From contig JAUPSS010000002.1 in assembly GCA_040285825.1 (NCBI GenBank), forward strand, positions 1,240,001 to 1,304,000: DNA of 64,000 nucleotides, written 5' to 3'. The notes beneath the pieces are model-generated. The model searched no databases, was not told the origin of the DNA, and was given only the letters and a program-made list of their open reading frames with translations. Position numbers and translations under genes: made by a program. Shown here one piece after another: positions 1 to 11,593 of the stretch (position 1 is the first letter of the stretch; each line of letters starts with the position of its first letter). This stretch comes from Eukaryota sp. TZLM1-RC. Its lineage: Eukaryota; Metamonada: BaSk clade.

Positions 1-1888
1 AAAGGAATCCTATCCTTCAATGTCGGTAGCATTGCCAAAGTTGTGCATCTTACCAAATCGTTCCAGGCATAACATTTTAATTATAGGAATAGACATTCTA
101 TATGAACCGGGCCTCATGAACAACGACAGGGTATACATTCATCTCGACGAGCTTCACAGAACACTAATATTACCTGAATCTGAGTTTGACCACAGAATTT
201 TACAGATATCTGACCTCAAGGTGTCAAAAACATTCAAAGATCACGTCAACTCGTCAGGTTGTCAAATAAAGCTCAACAATCAATCAGAAAATCAACAGCT
301 CCTCGCAACTCTTGAAGAGTTCAAAGATGTTTTCACGTAGAAACTCCATGAAGACGGCATCGACTGTAACCCCATGGACATCGATTTTTACGATGAAGAC
401 ACTGTTGTTTATCGTCCACCTCGCAGGTTAAACCCTGAACGACTCAAAATCGTCAACCAAATCTTCGATGAGTTAATCGAATCTGGTTTCGCCACAGAAT
501 CCAACGGTAGATTCAGGTCCCCAGTCGTCCTTGTAGTTTATCCTGATCATCGGAAACCACGTCTTACAGGCGACTTCAGTGGTCCGAATGGAGTCAATGC
601 GAACACTATCCCTATCGCTCCAAACCTCCAAAGATCTCTGATGTATTAGAGTTCTAATTTCAAGCCAATTACATTGGAACACTTGATCTCCCAAAAGCAT
701 TTTGGCAACTCAAGATCAACGAAAGAGACATCGAGAAAACCACCCTCAGCATTCCTGGTCGCAGTATCAGCTTCAACAGGGCATGTTTCTGTCTCAAGAA
801 CGTCCCCGCAGTGTTTCAAAACGTAATGTCCAACATCTTGAGCATCGAAGGCGTGTTTATCTACATCGACGATATCATTATCATAGGTAATACCCTTCCC
901 CAATTGATCGACAGGCTCAAAGCCGTCCTCTTTCGCGCTAAAGAAAAACGGGTCAGCCTTGCCCTACCAAAAATGCCATTTCAAGTCTAAAGATCATGAA
1001 ATCAAGATTCTCGGTAGTATCTTCGTCAATGGTACACGCCAAATCGATCCCTCACGACTAACTGGATTGGTCGAGCTTCCAGCTCCCAAGACAGTGAAAG
1101 ACGTCAGAAGTTTTGTAGGATCCATCAACTACATTAGAGACTGGCTGCCTTCGGTATCCGAAATCATATCTCCTATCAACGAGCTTACTAGAGGAAACCC
1201 CCGCCGTATCGAGTGGACCTCAGATCATGAACGCCGTTTCAACAAGATCAAGCAACTCGTACAAGAGAATATGCCATTGAGTTTACCCCCAACAGATAAC
1301 CGTGTCCTTATTAGTTGTGACGCATCAGACATTGCTATTGGCGGCGTCATCTTGGAAGAATATGATCCTTGTGAACACAATGGCACTCCTCTCATTGACC
1401 GAAAGGTCAGACCTATCAGTTTCTTCAGCAGGATTCTCTCCAATTCCCAAAAGAATTGGTCAACGATGCAGAAAGAGCTTTAGGCTATACTTCTCATCCT
1501 AACAGAATCATGCATCGAGAGTTACCTCAAAAGCAGGAAGCTCACGATATTGACAGATCACAGAAACATCTCATATCTAGTAACAGCCCCTGATAAGAAT
1601 CGAATTGTCGCACGTTGTTTACCAATACTCAGTGAGTTCGACTTCGAGTTGGTACACACCTCGGGGGAAGACAAATACTGGGCAGACATGCTATCCAGAC
1701 AGGTCCCAACGACCGATCCTGTACGCATAAACACAATCAACACAGGCAACACTCGTTCATCAGCGAGCGAGACCACCTATGAACCGTTTCACCCAATCTA
1801 TTATATCAGAAACTATAATCCATCAGACGACTCTGCTCTTCCAGACCCAGACGACCTTCGGGATACTCACAAAATCCTCATTTTATAA
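1..1888 (+). pseudogene. pol: Family A copy 1: protease tail, reverse transcriptase and RNase H (broken pol)
   Basis: Successive reading blocks cover the protease C-terminus and linker (to 340), the RT fingers (374-649), RT palm and thumb plus RNase H (about 790-1483) and the RNase H tail (1550-1888). RT catalytic motif is YIDD at about 858-872. RNase H is marked by SCDAS near 1315 and TDHRN near 1555. Breaks are a TAG after KDVFT (338-340), a frameshift near 628, a TAG after MQKEL (about 1481-1483) and a TAA before the integrase block. The C-run before the RT palm is 4 bases here but 5 in copies 2 and 3 and in the minus-strand copy, so copy 1 alone is in frame there. It would copy element RNA into DNA if expressed, but cannot be read as one protein. 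Confidence 0.9.
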
Positions 1889-1912
1889 GAGAAATGTGCA
1901 TCTGCAATCCCC

Positions 1913-3373
1913 ATGTTCGATCCTTGGTTGAGTAGAATCCGTTCAGAGCAAAGACAAGCTGTTGCAGCTCACGAACGTTCATTTAATAACTGTTCCGTCA
2001 ATCATCTTGACCTCTACGTTAACGAATCAGGCAAGATCATCATCCCGTCATCACTCATCAACGACACGCTCTTGATCATCCATGGTTATGTATCAGGCGG
2101 TCATCGTAGTATGTCTGAGAGTTTACGCAGGCTATCCTCTAGCGACTACTACTGGCCCCGTATGACTGATGATATGAAGAACCACGTGCGTTCTTGTCCA
2201 TCATGTCAGAAAACGGCACCTGTCCCCAAATCTATCACTCCTTCCACCAGATCTCTCTGGGCTGACAAACCCTTCGCGAGATTGAACGTGGATACCATTG
2301 GTTCTCTTCCTCCAGATCAAGAGGCCAATAAGTACATCTTAGTTTTCGTGGACAGTTTCACTCGGTATACAATCCTCGTACCCCTCAAAGAATTAAACGC
2401 AAGGCTGACAGCCGACGCTTTGATTTGGAGTGTGTGCGCAATCTTCGGTATACCTTACAGCATTCACAGTGACAACGGCCCAGAATTCGCCAACAAAGTG
2501 TTTAAATCACTGTGCGAATTCCTGTCTATCGATGTGACGAACAGTATTCCAAATTTCAGTCAATCATATGGCCTAATTGAACAACGTCATAGAGTTATTT
2601 TACAAAATCTTAGGAAGCTCCTAATCGATTTTAACGCCTATGACAACTGGTCAGAATACGTACCTTACGTACAACTCTTAACGAATTCGTCTAAGAGCTC
2701 TGTCACAGGTTTCAGTCCATTCGAGCTTATGTTTGGGTCAGACGTTAGTCCCAGAGCTGACCCTTTATCAATTTTCTCCACCATCGAAAAGGCTACCACT
2801 GAGGTTCCTTTCATTCTGGATATCCAATCTAAATTTAATCGATTGAAAGAAAAACGAGAAAAAGCAGAAATCACCCAAACATCGAAATCGCCGGAGGAGA
2901 AGCCAAGTACGAGTAACCTGCTATTCGAAGTTGGATGTTTAATCCTCAAATCATCTAGTACCTCCAAATTACATGGGAATTATCTGGGCCCATATCTGGT
3001 CATCGACAAACCTAGTAAATCAACTTTATTATTAAAGAATTTAATCACAGGTGTCGAATCTAAGGCTAGCATTTCACAATGCGAATTGTACCATTCTGAC
3101 AAACCCACTGATGATGAGTTTCATCGTATCGTGGCCTCAGGTGATACTGAGGAACATCTTCTATTAAAAGTTCTCAACCAGGATGGCAACGAGTGTCAAG
3201 TCGTATACGCTGGAGATGTACGAGGCACTGAGTCTGTCGACCGCATTAAGAACACCAAGGCCTACCAAGCCTTCCTCCAGACTAATAAGTCACGACCTCC
3301 TACTAGTCAACCTACTCGTAAACAACCTCGTAGAAGAGCTAGAAAAGACCGTCGAAAGGAGGGGAAAAAGTAG
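1913..3373 (+). CDS. int: Family A copy 1: integrase
   Basis: An open 486-codon frame with a complete retroviral-type integrase. It has an HHCC zinc domain (GGH about 60 residues in, CPSC about residue 98), a DDE core (DTIG, SDNGPEF, then E in the GLIEQRH context), a GPY/F module (GPYLVI) and a very basic Arg/Lys-rich C-terminus. The stop codon TAG at 3371 directly abuts the LTR (TGTTAG at 3374). The domain is normally released from a Gag-Pol polyprotein. The first Met here is only the start of the open block, after a TAA at the end of the RNase H block. The minus-strand copy has AAA at that place and reads through, so an independent start is unlikely. Confidence 0.9.
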   Translation: MFDPWLSRIRSEQRQAVAAHERSFNNCSVNHLDLYVNESGKIIIPSSLINDTLLIIHGYVSGGHRSMSESLRRLSSSDYYWPRMTDDMKNHVRSCPSCQKTAPVPKSITPSTRSLWADKPFARLNVDTIGSLPPDQEANKYILVFVDSFTRYTILVPLKELNARLTADALIWSVCAIFGIPYSIHSDNGPEFANKVFKSLCEFLSIDVTNSIPNFSQSYGLIEQRHRVILQNLRKLLIDFNAYDNWSEYVPYVQLLTNSSKSSVTGFSPFELMFGSDVSPRADPLSIFSTIEKATTEVPFILDIQSKFNRLKEKREKAEITQTSKSPEEKPSTSNLLFEVGCLILKSSSTSKLHGNYLGPYLVIDKPSKSTLLLKNLITGVESKASISQCELYHSDKPTDDEFHRIVASGDTEEHLLLKVLNQDGNECQVVYAGDVRGTESVDRIKNTKAYQAFLQTNKSRPPTSQPTRKQPRRRARKDRRKEGKK

Positions 3374-3562
3374 TGTTAGTCTTTACACTATTCTAGAGTG
3401 TAGATAGACTTATCTATTTATTCTCGTATATTAGCTTAATGTTTATTGTCCATTCATGGAGACTTCACTAGTTATGGTATTGAAGTTCATTATAGCTCAT
3501 TGCCCGTCGTAATAAAGTACTCTCTCTCCATACATATGTCTAACCCTAGCCCACAGGCTTCA
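3374..3562 (+). repeat. LTR shared by family A copies 1 and 2
   Basis: 189 bp, starting TGTTAG right after the integrase stop and ending CAGGCTTCA. Nearly identical to the repeats at 8215 and 13055 and to the 190-bp inverted ones at 19424 and 25781, where the end reads GGCAACA. It contains an AATAAA polyadenylation-type signal about 50 bp from its 3' end and, unusually, the gag start codon at 3536. Confidence 0.93.
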
Positions 3563-4920
3563 ATAATTATTGGCCGTTCATCAGCTAACGAACAACAGGC
3601 TTCTCTGAATGCTGCCTCACCTTTGGGTGAAACCAACCTCGGCCGTAGGGATTCCGCCTCCCATCTCGCCAACAATCCTCAGGATTCAGAGGGGGACCCT
3701 CTCACTCCTGCCAAGGATTCTTTTTCTCCTGAAGAAGCCAACGCAGACACCTCGAAAGGGGAGTCTACCTCTACGGCTTCCAAGGAGTCGACAGATACTA
3801 CTGGTCAGGTTCGTCTCTCCTCTACTTCTCCCAAGGTATCTACTCCTACTAAATCCAAGTGGCAGTATACCATGGAGAAATTCCGTAAGGATTTGGAACT
3901 ATGGAACTTCCTGGATCTACACGCCTTGAAGGTAGAGCTTGCTACTCGTGTCCCTAAGGACCACTTCGAGCAGTTCATGATTCAGATGTTTTTAAACGAG
4001 TCCCTTTCTCGGATTCCGTCGGTTGAAGAAGATGGAGACAACTTTAAATTCTTGCTGATGCCCCAACCCTATGATCCACCGAGACTCATCCAGATTTGGA
4101 TTGTCTCATGGATTTCTATCCATTCCGTATGGATAGAGAATCAGCAGTCGAACCTAATCCAGGCCAAGTTTTCGCCGCTCGTAGTGCTTACGGTCAGGAG
4201 CTCTCGAGAGTATGGAACTCGTTGGAAAGCCATTCTACTCTCAGAAGCCTCCCAGCTAATCCCGAAACCACTGTCATACCTTCTCGTCAAGAGAAAGTAG
4301 CTGTTCATGGTGAGGATGAAGACGGTAACCCATGCGTTTTCTGGGTACCCAGGAGTCAAGTTTTATCTCCTGATCCCTCCATCCCCAAACTCCTCTCTGG
4401 AGATTTGTCCGTTTCGGATCTCGACACTTCTCCTCCCATCCTTCTCCCATCTAACGCGGTGGATTTCGACTCTCTTAGCATGCCTAAAACAACATCCGAG
4501 TCCACCACCAAAATCAGGGACAGCCCCTCTCACTGTTTCCCTACAATCACTCGAAATCCCTCCAAACGCCTCTTAAATCCTTTGAACACATCTGACCCTG
4601 AATCTTCGAGTATCAATAGAATTTTTAGTTTGTCTTCTGTTTGTGCCAATAAATCTGTTAATTGTCCCAAGTTTTGGTTGCAGATCAATAACATAGTGGT
4701 ATCTGGTCTTATTGATAGTGGAGCATCCATATCTGTCATCTCAAGAGACCTATCCACAAAATGCAAGATGGAACACTACTCTGAATCTGTCAAATTTATT
4801 GGTGTTATCGGAGAACCATCAAACTCTGACATAAATGCCAAAGGAATCCTATCCTTCAATGTCGGTAGCATTGCCAAAGTTGTGCATCTTACCAAATCGT
4901 TCCAGGCAACAACATTTTAA
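3536..4920 (+). pseudogene. gag-pro: Family A copy 2: truncated gag joined to protease
   Basis: The start ATG at 3536 lies inside the LTR, and the following ATAATTATTGGCC box is translated as part of Gag. The first frame runs to 4300 (Ser/Thr/Pro-rich N-terminus). A small indel near 4070 moves the coding frame to the block 4096-4920. Compared with 22648-25807 on the other strand, about 1.5 kb is missing near 4550. The loss removes the capsid and CCHC knuckle and joins the Gag N-terminal region in frame to the aspartic protease (active-site DSGAS near 4720). A 10-bp deletion then ends the frame at 4918-4920. Confidence 0.88.
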
Positions 4921-4955
4921 TTATAGGAATAGACATTCTATATGAACCGGGCCTC

Positions 4956-6729
4956 ATGAACAACGACAGGGTATACATTCATCTCGACGAGCTTCACAGA
5001 ACACTAATATTACCTGAATCTGAGTTTGACCACAGAATTTCACAGACATCTGATTTTAAGGTGTCAAAAACATTCAAAGATCACGTCAACTCGTCAGGTT
5101 GTCAAATAAAGCTCAACAATCAATCAGAAAATCAACAGCTCCTCGCAACTCTCGAAGAGTTCAAAGATGTTTTCACGTAGAAACTCCATGAAGACGGCAT
5201 CGACTGTAACCCCATGGACATCGATTTTTACGATGAAGACACTGTTGTTTATCGTCCACCTCGCAGGTTAAACCCTGAACGACTCAAAATCGTCAACCAA
5301 ATCTTCGATGAGTTAATCGAATCTGGTTTCGCCACAGAATCCAACGGTAGATTCAGGTCCCCAGTCGTCCTTGTAGTTTATCCTGATCATCGGAAACCAC
5401 GTCTTACAGGCGACTTCAGTGGTCCGAATGGAGTCAATGCGAACACTATCCCTATCGCTCCAAACCTCCAAAGATCTCTGATGTATTAGAGTTCTAATTT
5501 CAAGCCAATTACATTGGAACACTTGATCTCCCAAAAGCATTTTGGCAACTCAAGATCAACGAAAGAGACATCGAGAAAAACCACCCTCAGCATTCCTGGT
5601 CGCAGTATCAGCTTCAACAGGGCATGTTTCTGTCTCAAGAACGTCCCCCGCAGTGTTTCAAAACGTAATGTCCAACATCTTGAGCATCGAAGGCGTGTTT
5701 ATCTACATCGACGATATCATTATCATAGGTAATACCCTTCCCCAATTGATCGACAGGCTCAAAGCCGTCCTCTTTCGCGCTAAAGAAAAACGGGTCAGCC
5801 TTGCCCTACCAAAATGCCATTTCAAGTCTAAAGATCATGAAATCAAGATTCTCGGTAGTATCTTCGTCAATGGTACACGCCAAATCGATCCCTCACGACT
5901 AACTGGATTGGTCGAGCTTCCAGCTCCCAAGACAGTGAAAGACGTCAGAAGTTTTGTAGGATCCATCAACTACATTAGAGACTGGCTGCCTTCGGTATCC
6001 GAAATCATATCTCCTATCAACGAGCTTACTAGAGGAAACCCCCGCCGTATCGAGTGGACCTCAGATCATGAACGCCGTTTCAACAAGATCAAGCAACTCG
6101 TACAAGAGAATATGCCATTGAGTTTACCCCCAACAGATAACCGTGTCCTTATTAGTTGTGACGCATCAGACATTGCTATTGGCGGCGTCATCTTGGAAGA
6201 ATATGATCCTTGTGAACACAATGGCACTCCTCTCATTGACCGAAAGGTCAGACCTATCAGTTTCTTCAGCAGGATTCTCTCCAATTCCCAAAAGAATTGG
6301 TCAACGATGCAGAAAGAGCTTTAGGCTATACTTCTCATCCTAACAGAATCATGCATCGAGAGTTACCTCAAAAGCAGGAAGCTCACGATATTGACAGATC
6401 ACAGAAACATCTCATATCTAGTAACAGCCCCTGATAAGAATCGAATTGTCGCACGTTGTTTACCAATACTCAGTGAGTTCGACTTCGAGTTGGTACACAC
6501 CTCGGGGGAAGACAAATACTGGGCAGACATGCTATCCAGACAGGTCCCAACGACCGATCCTGTACGCATAAACACAATCAACACAGGCAACACTCGTTCA
6601 TCAGCGAGCGAGACCACCTATGAACCGTTTCACCCAATCTATTATATCAGAAACTATAATCCATCAGACGACTCTGCTCTTCCAGACCCAGACGACCTTC
6701 GGGATACTCACAAAATCCTCATTTTATAA
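4956..6729 (+). pseudogene. pol: Family A copy 2: RT and RNase H (broken pol)
   Basis: Same layout as copy 1: linker 4956-5180, RT fingers 5214-5489, RT palm to RNase H 5542-6324 with YIDD near 5705, RNase H tail 6391-6729. TAG codons after KDVFT and MQKEL are in the same places as in the other copies. Copy-specific marks are an extra A after TCGAG near 5577 and a 5-C run near 5646. The linker carries substitutions shared with copy 3 but not with copy 1 or the minus-strand copy, consistent with copy-to-copy exchange. Confidence 0.9.
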
Positions 6730-6753
6730 GAGAAATGTGCATCTGCAATCCCC

Positions 6754-8214
6754 ATGTTCGATCCTTGGTTGAGTAGAATCCGTTCAGAGCAAAGACAAGC
6801 TGTTGCAGCTCACGAACGTTCATTTAATAACTGTTCCGTCAATCATCTTGACCTCTACGTTAACGAATCAGGCAAGATCATCATCCCGTCATCACTCATC
6901 AACGACACGCTCTTGATCATCCATGGTTATGTATCAGGCGGTCATCGTAGTATGTCTGAGAGTTTACGCAGGCTATCCTCTAGCGACTACTACTGGCCCC
7001 GTATGACTGATGATATGAAGAACCACGTGCGTTCTTGTCCATCATGTCAGAAAACGGCACCTGTCCCCAAATCTATCACTCCTTCCACCAGATCTCTCTG
7101 GGCTGACAAACCCTTCGCGAGATTGAACGTGGATACCATTGGTTCTCTTCCTCCAGATCAAGAGGCCAATAAGTACATCTTAGTTTTCGTGGACAGTTTC
7201 ACTCGGTATACAATCCTCGTACCCCTCAAAGAATTAAACGCAAGGCTGACAGCCGACGCTTTGATTTGGAGTGTGTGCGCAATCTTCGGTATACCTTACA
7301 GCATTCACAGTGACAACGGCCCAGAATTCGCCAACAAAGTGTTTAAATCACTGTGCGAATTCCTGTCTATCGATGTGACGAACAGTATTCCAAATTTCAG
7401 TCAATCATATGGCCTAATTGAACAACGTCATAGAGTTATTTTACAAAATCTTAGGAAGCTCCTAATCGATTTTAACGCCTATGACAACTGGTCAGAATAC
7501 GTACCTTACGTACAACTCTTAACGAATTCGTCTAAGAGCTCTGTCACAGGTTTCAGTCCATTCGAGCTTATGTTTGGGTCAGACGTTAGTCCCAGAGCTG
7601 ACCCTTTATCAATTTTCTCCACCATCGAAAAGGCTACCACTGAGGTTCCTTTCATTCTGGATATCCAATCTAAATTTAATCGATTGAAAGAAAAACGAGA
7701 AAAAGCAGAAATCACCCAAACATCGAAATCGCCGGAGGAGAAGCCAAGTACGAGTAACCTGCTATTCGAAGTTGGATGTTTAATCCTCAAATCATCTAGT
7801 ACCTCCAAATTACATGGGAATTATCTGGGCCCATATCTGGTCATCGACAAACCTAGTAAATCAACTTTATTATTAAAGAATTTAATCACAGGTGTCGAAT
7901 CTAAGGCTAGCATTTCACAATGCGAATTGTACCATTCTGACAAACCCACTGATGATGAGTTTCATCGTATCGTGGCCTCAGGTGATACTGAGGAACATCT
8001 TCTATTAAAAGTTCTCAACCAGGATGGCAACGAGTGTCAAGTCGTATACGCTGGAGATGTACGAGGCACTGGGTCTGTCGACCGCATTAAGAACACCAAG
8101 GCCTACCAAGCCTTCCTCCAGACTAATAAGTCACGACCTCCTACTAGTCAACCTACTCGTAAACAACCTCGTAGAAGAGCTAGAAAAGACCGTCGAAAGG
8201 AGGGGAAAAAGTAG
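6754..8214 (+). CDS. int: Family A copy 2: integrase
   Basis: 486 codons, nearly identical to the copy 1 integrase, with intact zinc domain, D-D-E core and GPY/F module. One visible replacement is E to G in the C-terminal tail (RGTGSVD). The stop TAG again touches the LTR at 8215. Activity cannot be judged because the upstream pol frame is broken. Confidence 0.9.
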   Translation: MFDPWLSRIRSEQRQAVAAHERSFNNCSVNHLDLYVNESGKIIIPSSLINDTLLIIHGYVSGGHRSMSESLRRLSSSDYYWPRMTDDMKNHVRSCPSCQKTAPVPKSITPSTRSLWADKPFARLNVDTIGSLPPDQEANKYILVFVDSFTRYTILVPLKELNARLTADALIWSVCAIFGIPYSIHSDNGPEFANKVFKSLCEFLSIDVTNSIPNFSQSYGLIEQRHRVILQNLRKLLIDFNAYDNWSEYVPYVQLLTNSSKSSVTGFSPFELMFGSDVSPRADPLSIFSTIEKATTEVPFILDIQSKFNRLKEKREKAEITQTSKSPEEKPSTSNLLFEVGCLILKSSSTSKLHGNYLGPYLVIDKPSKSTLLLKNLITGVESKASISQCELYHSDKPTDDEFHRIVASGDTEEHLLLKVLNQDGNECQVVYAGDVRGTGSVDRIKNTKAYQAFLQTNKSRPPTSQPTRKQPRRRARKDRRKEGKK

Positions 8215-8403
8215 TGTTAGTCTTTACACTATTCTAGAGTGTAGATAGACTTATCTATTTATTCTCGTATATTAGCTTAATGTTTATTGTCCATTCATGG
8301 AGACTTCACTAGTTATGGTATTGAAGTTCATTATAGCTCATTGCCCGTCGTAATAAAGTACTCTCTCTCCATACATATGTCTAACCCTAGCCCACAGGCT
8401 TCA
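8215..8403 (+). repeat. LTR shared by family A copies 2 and 3
   Basis: 189 bp, same boundaries (TGTTAG...GGCTTCA) and internal features as the LTR at 3374, including the gag ATG at 8377. Confidence 0.93.
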
Positions 8404-9761
8404 ATAATTATTGGCCGTTCATCAGCTAACGAACAACAGGCTTCTCTGAATGCTGCCTCGCCTTTGGGTGAAACCAACCTCGGCCGTAGGGATTCCGCCT
8501 CCCATCTCGCCAACAATCCTCAGGATTCAGAGGGGGACCCTCTCACTCCTGCCAAGGATTCTTTTTCTCCTGAAGAAGCCAACGCAGACACCTCGAAAGG
8601 GGAGTCTACCTCTACGGCTTCCAAGGAGTCGACAGATACTACTGGTCAGGTTCGTCTCTCCTCTACTTCTCCCAAGGTATCTACTCCTACTAAATCCAAG
8701 TGGCAGTATACCATGGAGAAATTCCGTAAGGATTTGGAACTATGGAACTTCCTGGATCTACACGCCTTGAAGGTAGAGCTTGCTACTCGTGTCCCTAAGG
8801 ACCACTTCGAGCAGTTCATGATTCAGATGTTTTTAAACGAGTCCCTTTCTCGGATTCCGTCGGTTGAAGAAGATGGAGACAACTTTAAATTCTTGCTGAT
8901 GCCCCAACCCTATGATCCACCGAGACTCATCCAGATTTGGATTGTCTCATGGATTTCTATCCATTCCGTATGGATAGAGAATCAGCAGTCGAACCTAATC
9001 CAGGCCAAGTTTTCGCCGCTCGTAGTGCTTACGGTCAGGAGCTCTCGAGAGTATGGAACTCGTTGGAAAGCCATTCTACTCTCAGAAGCCTCCCAGCTAA
9101 TCCCGAAACCACTGTCATACCTTCTCGTCAAGAGAAAGCAGCTGTTCATGGTGAGGATGAAGACGGTAACCCATGCGTTTTCTGGGTACCCAGGAGTCAA
9201 GTTTTCTCTCCTGATCCCTCCATCCCCAAACTCCTCTCTGGAGATTTGTCCGTTTCGGATCTCGACACTTCTCCTCCCATCCTTCTCCCATCTAACGCGG
9301 TGGATTTCGACTCTCTTAGCATGCCTAAAACAACATCCGAGTCCACCACCAAAATCAGGGACAGCCCCTCTCACTGTTTCCCTACAATCACTCGAAATCC
9401 CTCCAAACGCCTCTTAAATCCTTTGAACACATCTGACCCTGAATCTTCGAGTATCAATAGAATTTTTAGTTTGTCTTCTGTTTGTGCCAATAAATCTGTT
9501 AATTGTCCCAAGTTTTGGTTGCAGATTAATAACATAGGGGTATCTGGTCTTATTGATAGTGGAGCATCCATATCTGTCATCTCACGAGACCTATCCACAA
9601 AATGCAAGATGGAACACTACTCTGAATCTGTCAAATTTATTGGTGTTATCGGAGAACCATCAAACTCTGACATCAATGCCAAAGGAATCCTATCCTTCAA
9701 TGTCGGTAGCATTGCCAAAGTTGTGCATCTTACCAAATCGTTCCAGGCAACAACATTTTAA
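8377..9761 (+). pseudogene. gag-pro: Family A copy 3: truncated gag joined to protease
   Basis: Same structure as the 3536-4920 block: start ATG within the LTR, N-terminal Gag, a frame change near 8911, the same internal deletion fusing Gag to the DSGAS protease, and the same 10-bp deletion ending the frame at 9759-9761. The first frame stays open longer (to 9417) because the codon that stops copy 2 at 4298-4300 (TAG) is CAG here. Confidence 0.88.
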
Positions 9762-9796
9762 TTATAGGAATAGACATTCTATATGAACCGGGCCTC

Positions 9797-11569
9797 ATGA
9801 ACAACGACAGGGTATACATTCATCTCGACGAGCTTCACAGAACACTAATATTACCTGAATCTGAGTTTGACCACAGAATTTCACAGACATCTGATTTTAA
9901 GGTGTCAAAAACATTCAAAGATCACGTCAACTCGTCAGGTTGTCAAATAAAGCTCAACAATCAATCAGAAAATCAACAGCTCCTCGCAACTCTCGAAGAG
10001 TTCAAAGATGTTTTCACGTAGAAACTCCATGAAGACGGCATCGACTGTAACCCCATGGACATCGATTTTTACGATGAAGACACTGTTGTTTATCGTCCAC
10101 CTCGCAGGTTAAACCCTGAACGACTCAAAATCGTCAACCAAATCTTCGATGAGTTAATCGAATCTGGTTTCGCCACAGAATCCAACGGTAGATTCAGGTC
10201 CCCAGTCGTCCTTGTAGTTTATCCTGATCATCGGAAACCACGTCTTACAGGCGACTTCAGTGGTCCGAATGGAGTCAATGCGAACACTATCCCTATCGCT
10301 CCAAACCTCCAAAGATCTCTGATGTATTAGAGTTCTAATTTCAAGCCAATTACATTGGAACACTTGATCTCCCAAAAGCATTTTGGCAACTCAAGATCAA
10401 CGAAAGAGACATCGAGAAAACCACCCTCAGCATTCCTGGTCGCAGTATCAGCTTCAACAGGGCATGTTTCTGTCTCAAGAACGTCCCCCGCAGTGTTTCA
10501 AAACGTAATGTCCAACATCTTGAGCATCGAAGGCGTGTTTATCTACATCGACGATATCATTATCATAGGTAATACCCTTCCCCAATTGATCGACAGGCTC
10601 AAAGCCGTCCTCTTTCGCGCTAAAGAAAAACGGGTCAGCCTTGCCCTACCAAAATGCCATTTCAAGTCTAAAGATCATGAAATCAAGATTCTCGGTAGTA
10701 TCTTCGTCAATGGTACACGCCAAATCGATCCCTCACGACTAACTGGATTGGTCGAGCTTCCAGCTCCCAAGACAGTGAAAGACGTCAGAAGTTTTGTAGG
10801 ATCCATCAACTACATTAGAGACTGGCTGCCTTCGGTATCCGAAATCATATCTCCTATCAACGAGCTTACTAGAGGAAACCCCCGCCGTATCGAGTGGACC
10901 TCAGATCATGAACGCCGTTTCAACAAGATCAAGCAACTCGTACAAGAGAATATGCCATTGAGTTTACCCCCAACAGATAACCGTGTCCTTATTAGTTGTG
11001 ACGCATCAGACATTGCTATTGGCGGCGTCATCTTGGAAGAATATGATCCTTGTGAACACAATGGCACTCCTCTCATTGACCGAAAGGTCCGACCTATCAG
11101 TTTCTTCAGCAGGATTCTCTCCAATTCCCAAAAGAATTGGTCAACGATGCAGAAAGAGCTTTAGGCTATACTTCTCATCCTAACAGAATCATGCATCGAG
11201 AGTTACCTCAAAAGCAGGAAGCTCACGATATTGACAGATCACAGAAACATCTCATATCTAGTAACAGCCCCTGATAAGAATCGAATTGTCGCACGTTGTT
11301 TACCAATACTCAGTGAGTTCGACTTCGAGTTGGTACATACCTCGGGGAAAGACAACTACTGGGCAGACATGCTATCCAGACAGGCCCTAACGACCGATCC
11401 TGTACGCATAAACACAATCAACACAGGCAACAATCATTCAGCAGCGAGCGAAATCACCCATGAACCGTTTCACCCAATCTATTATATCAGAAACTATAAT
11501 CCATCAGACGACTCTGCTCTTCCAGACCCAGACGACCTTCGGGATACTCACAAAATCCTCATTTTATAA
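9797..11569 (+). pseudogene. pol: Family A copy 3: RT and RNase H (broken pol)
   Basis: Linker 9797-10021, RT fingers 10055-10330, RT palm to RNase H 10355-11164 with YIDD near 10545, RNase H tail 11231-11569. It shares the two TAG codons with all other copies. The RNase H tail differs more from copies 1 and 2 than the rest does (several replacements around 11338-11460), so this part is diverging or came from another copy. Confidence 0.9.
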
Positions 11570-11593
11570 GAGAAATGTGCATCTGCAATCCCC

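Noticed and set aside
338-1483. TAG/TAA coding for an amino acid (variant genetic code)
   Set aside because: RPS16 and cofilin end in TAA and RLP24 in TAG exactly at the conserved C-terminus, so these codons terminate.
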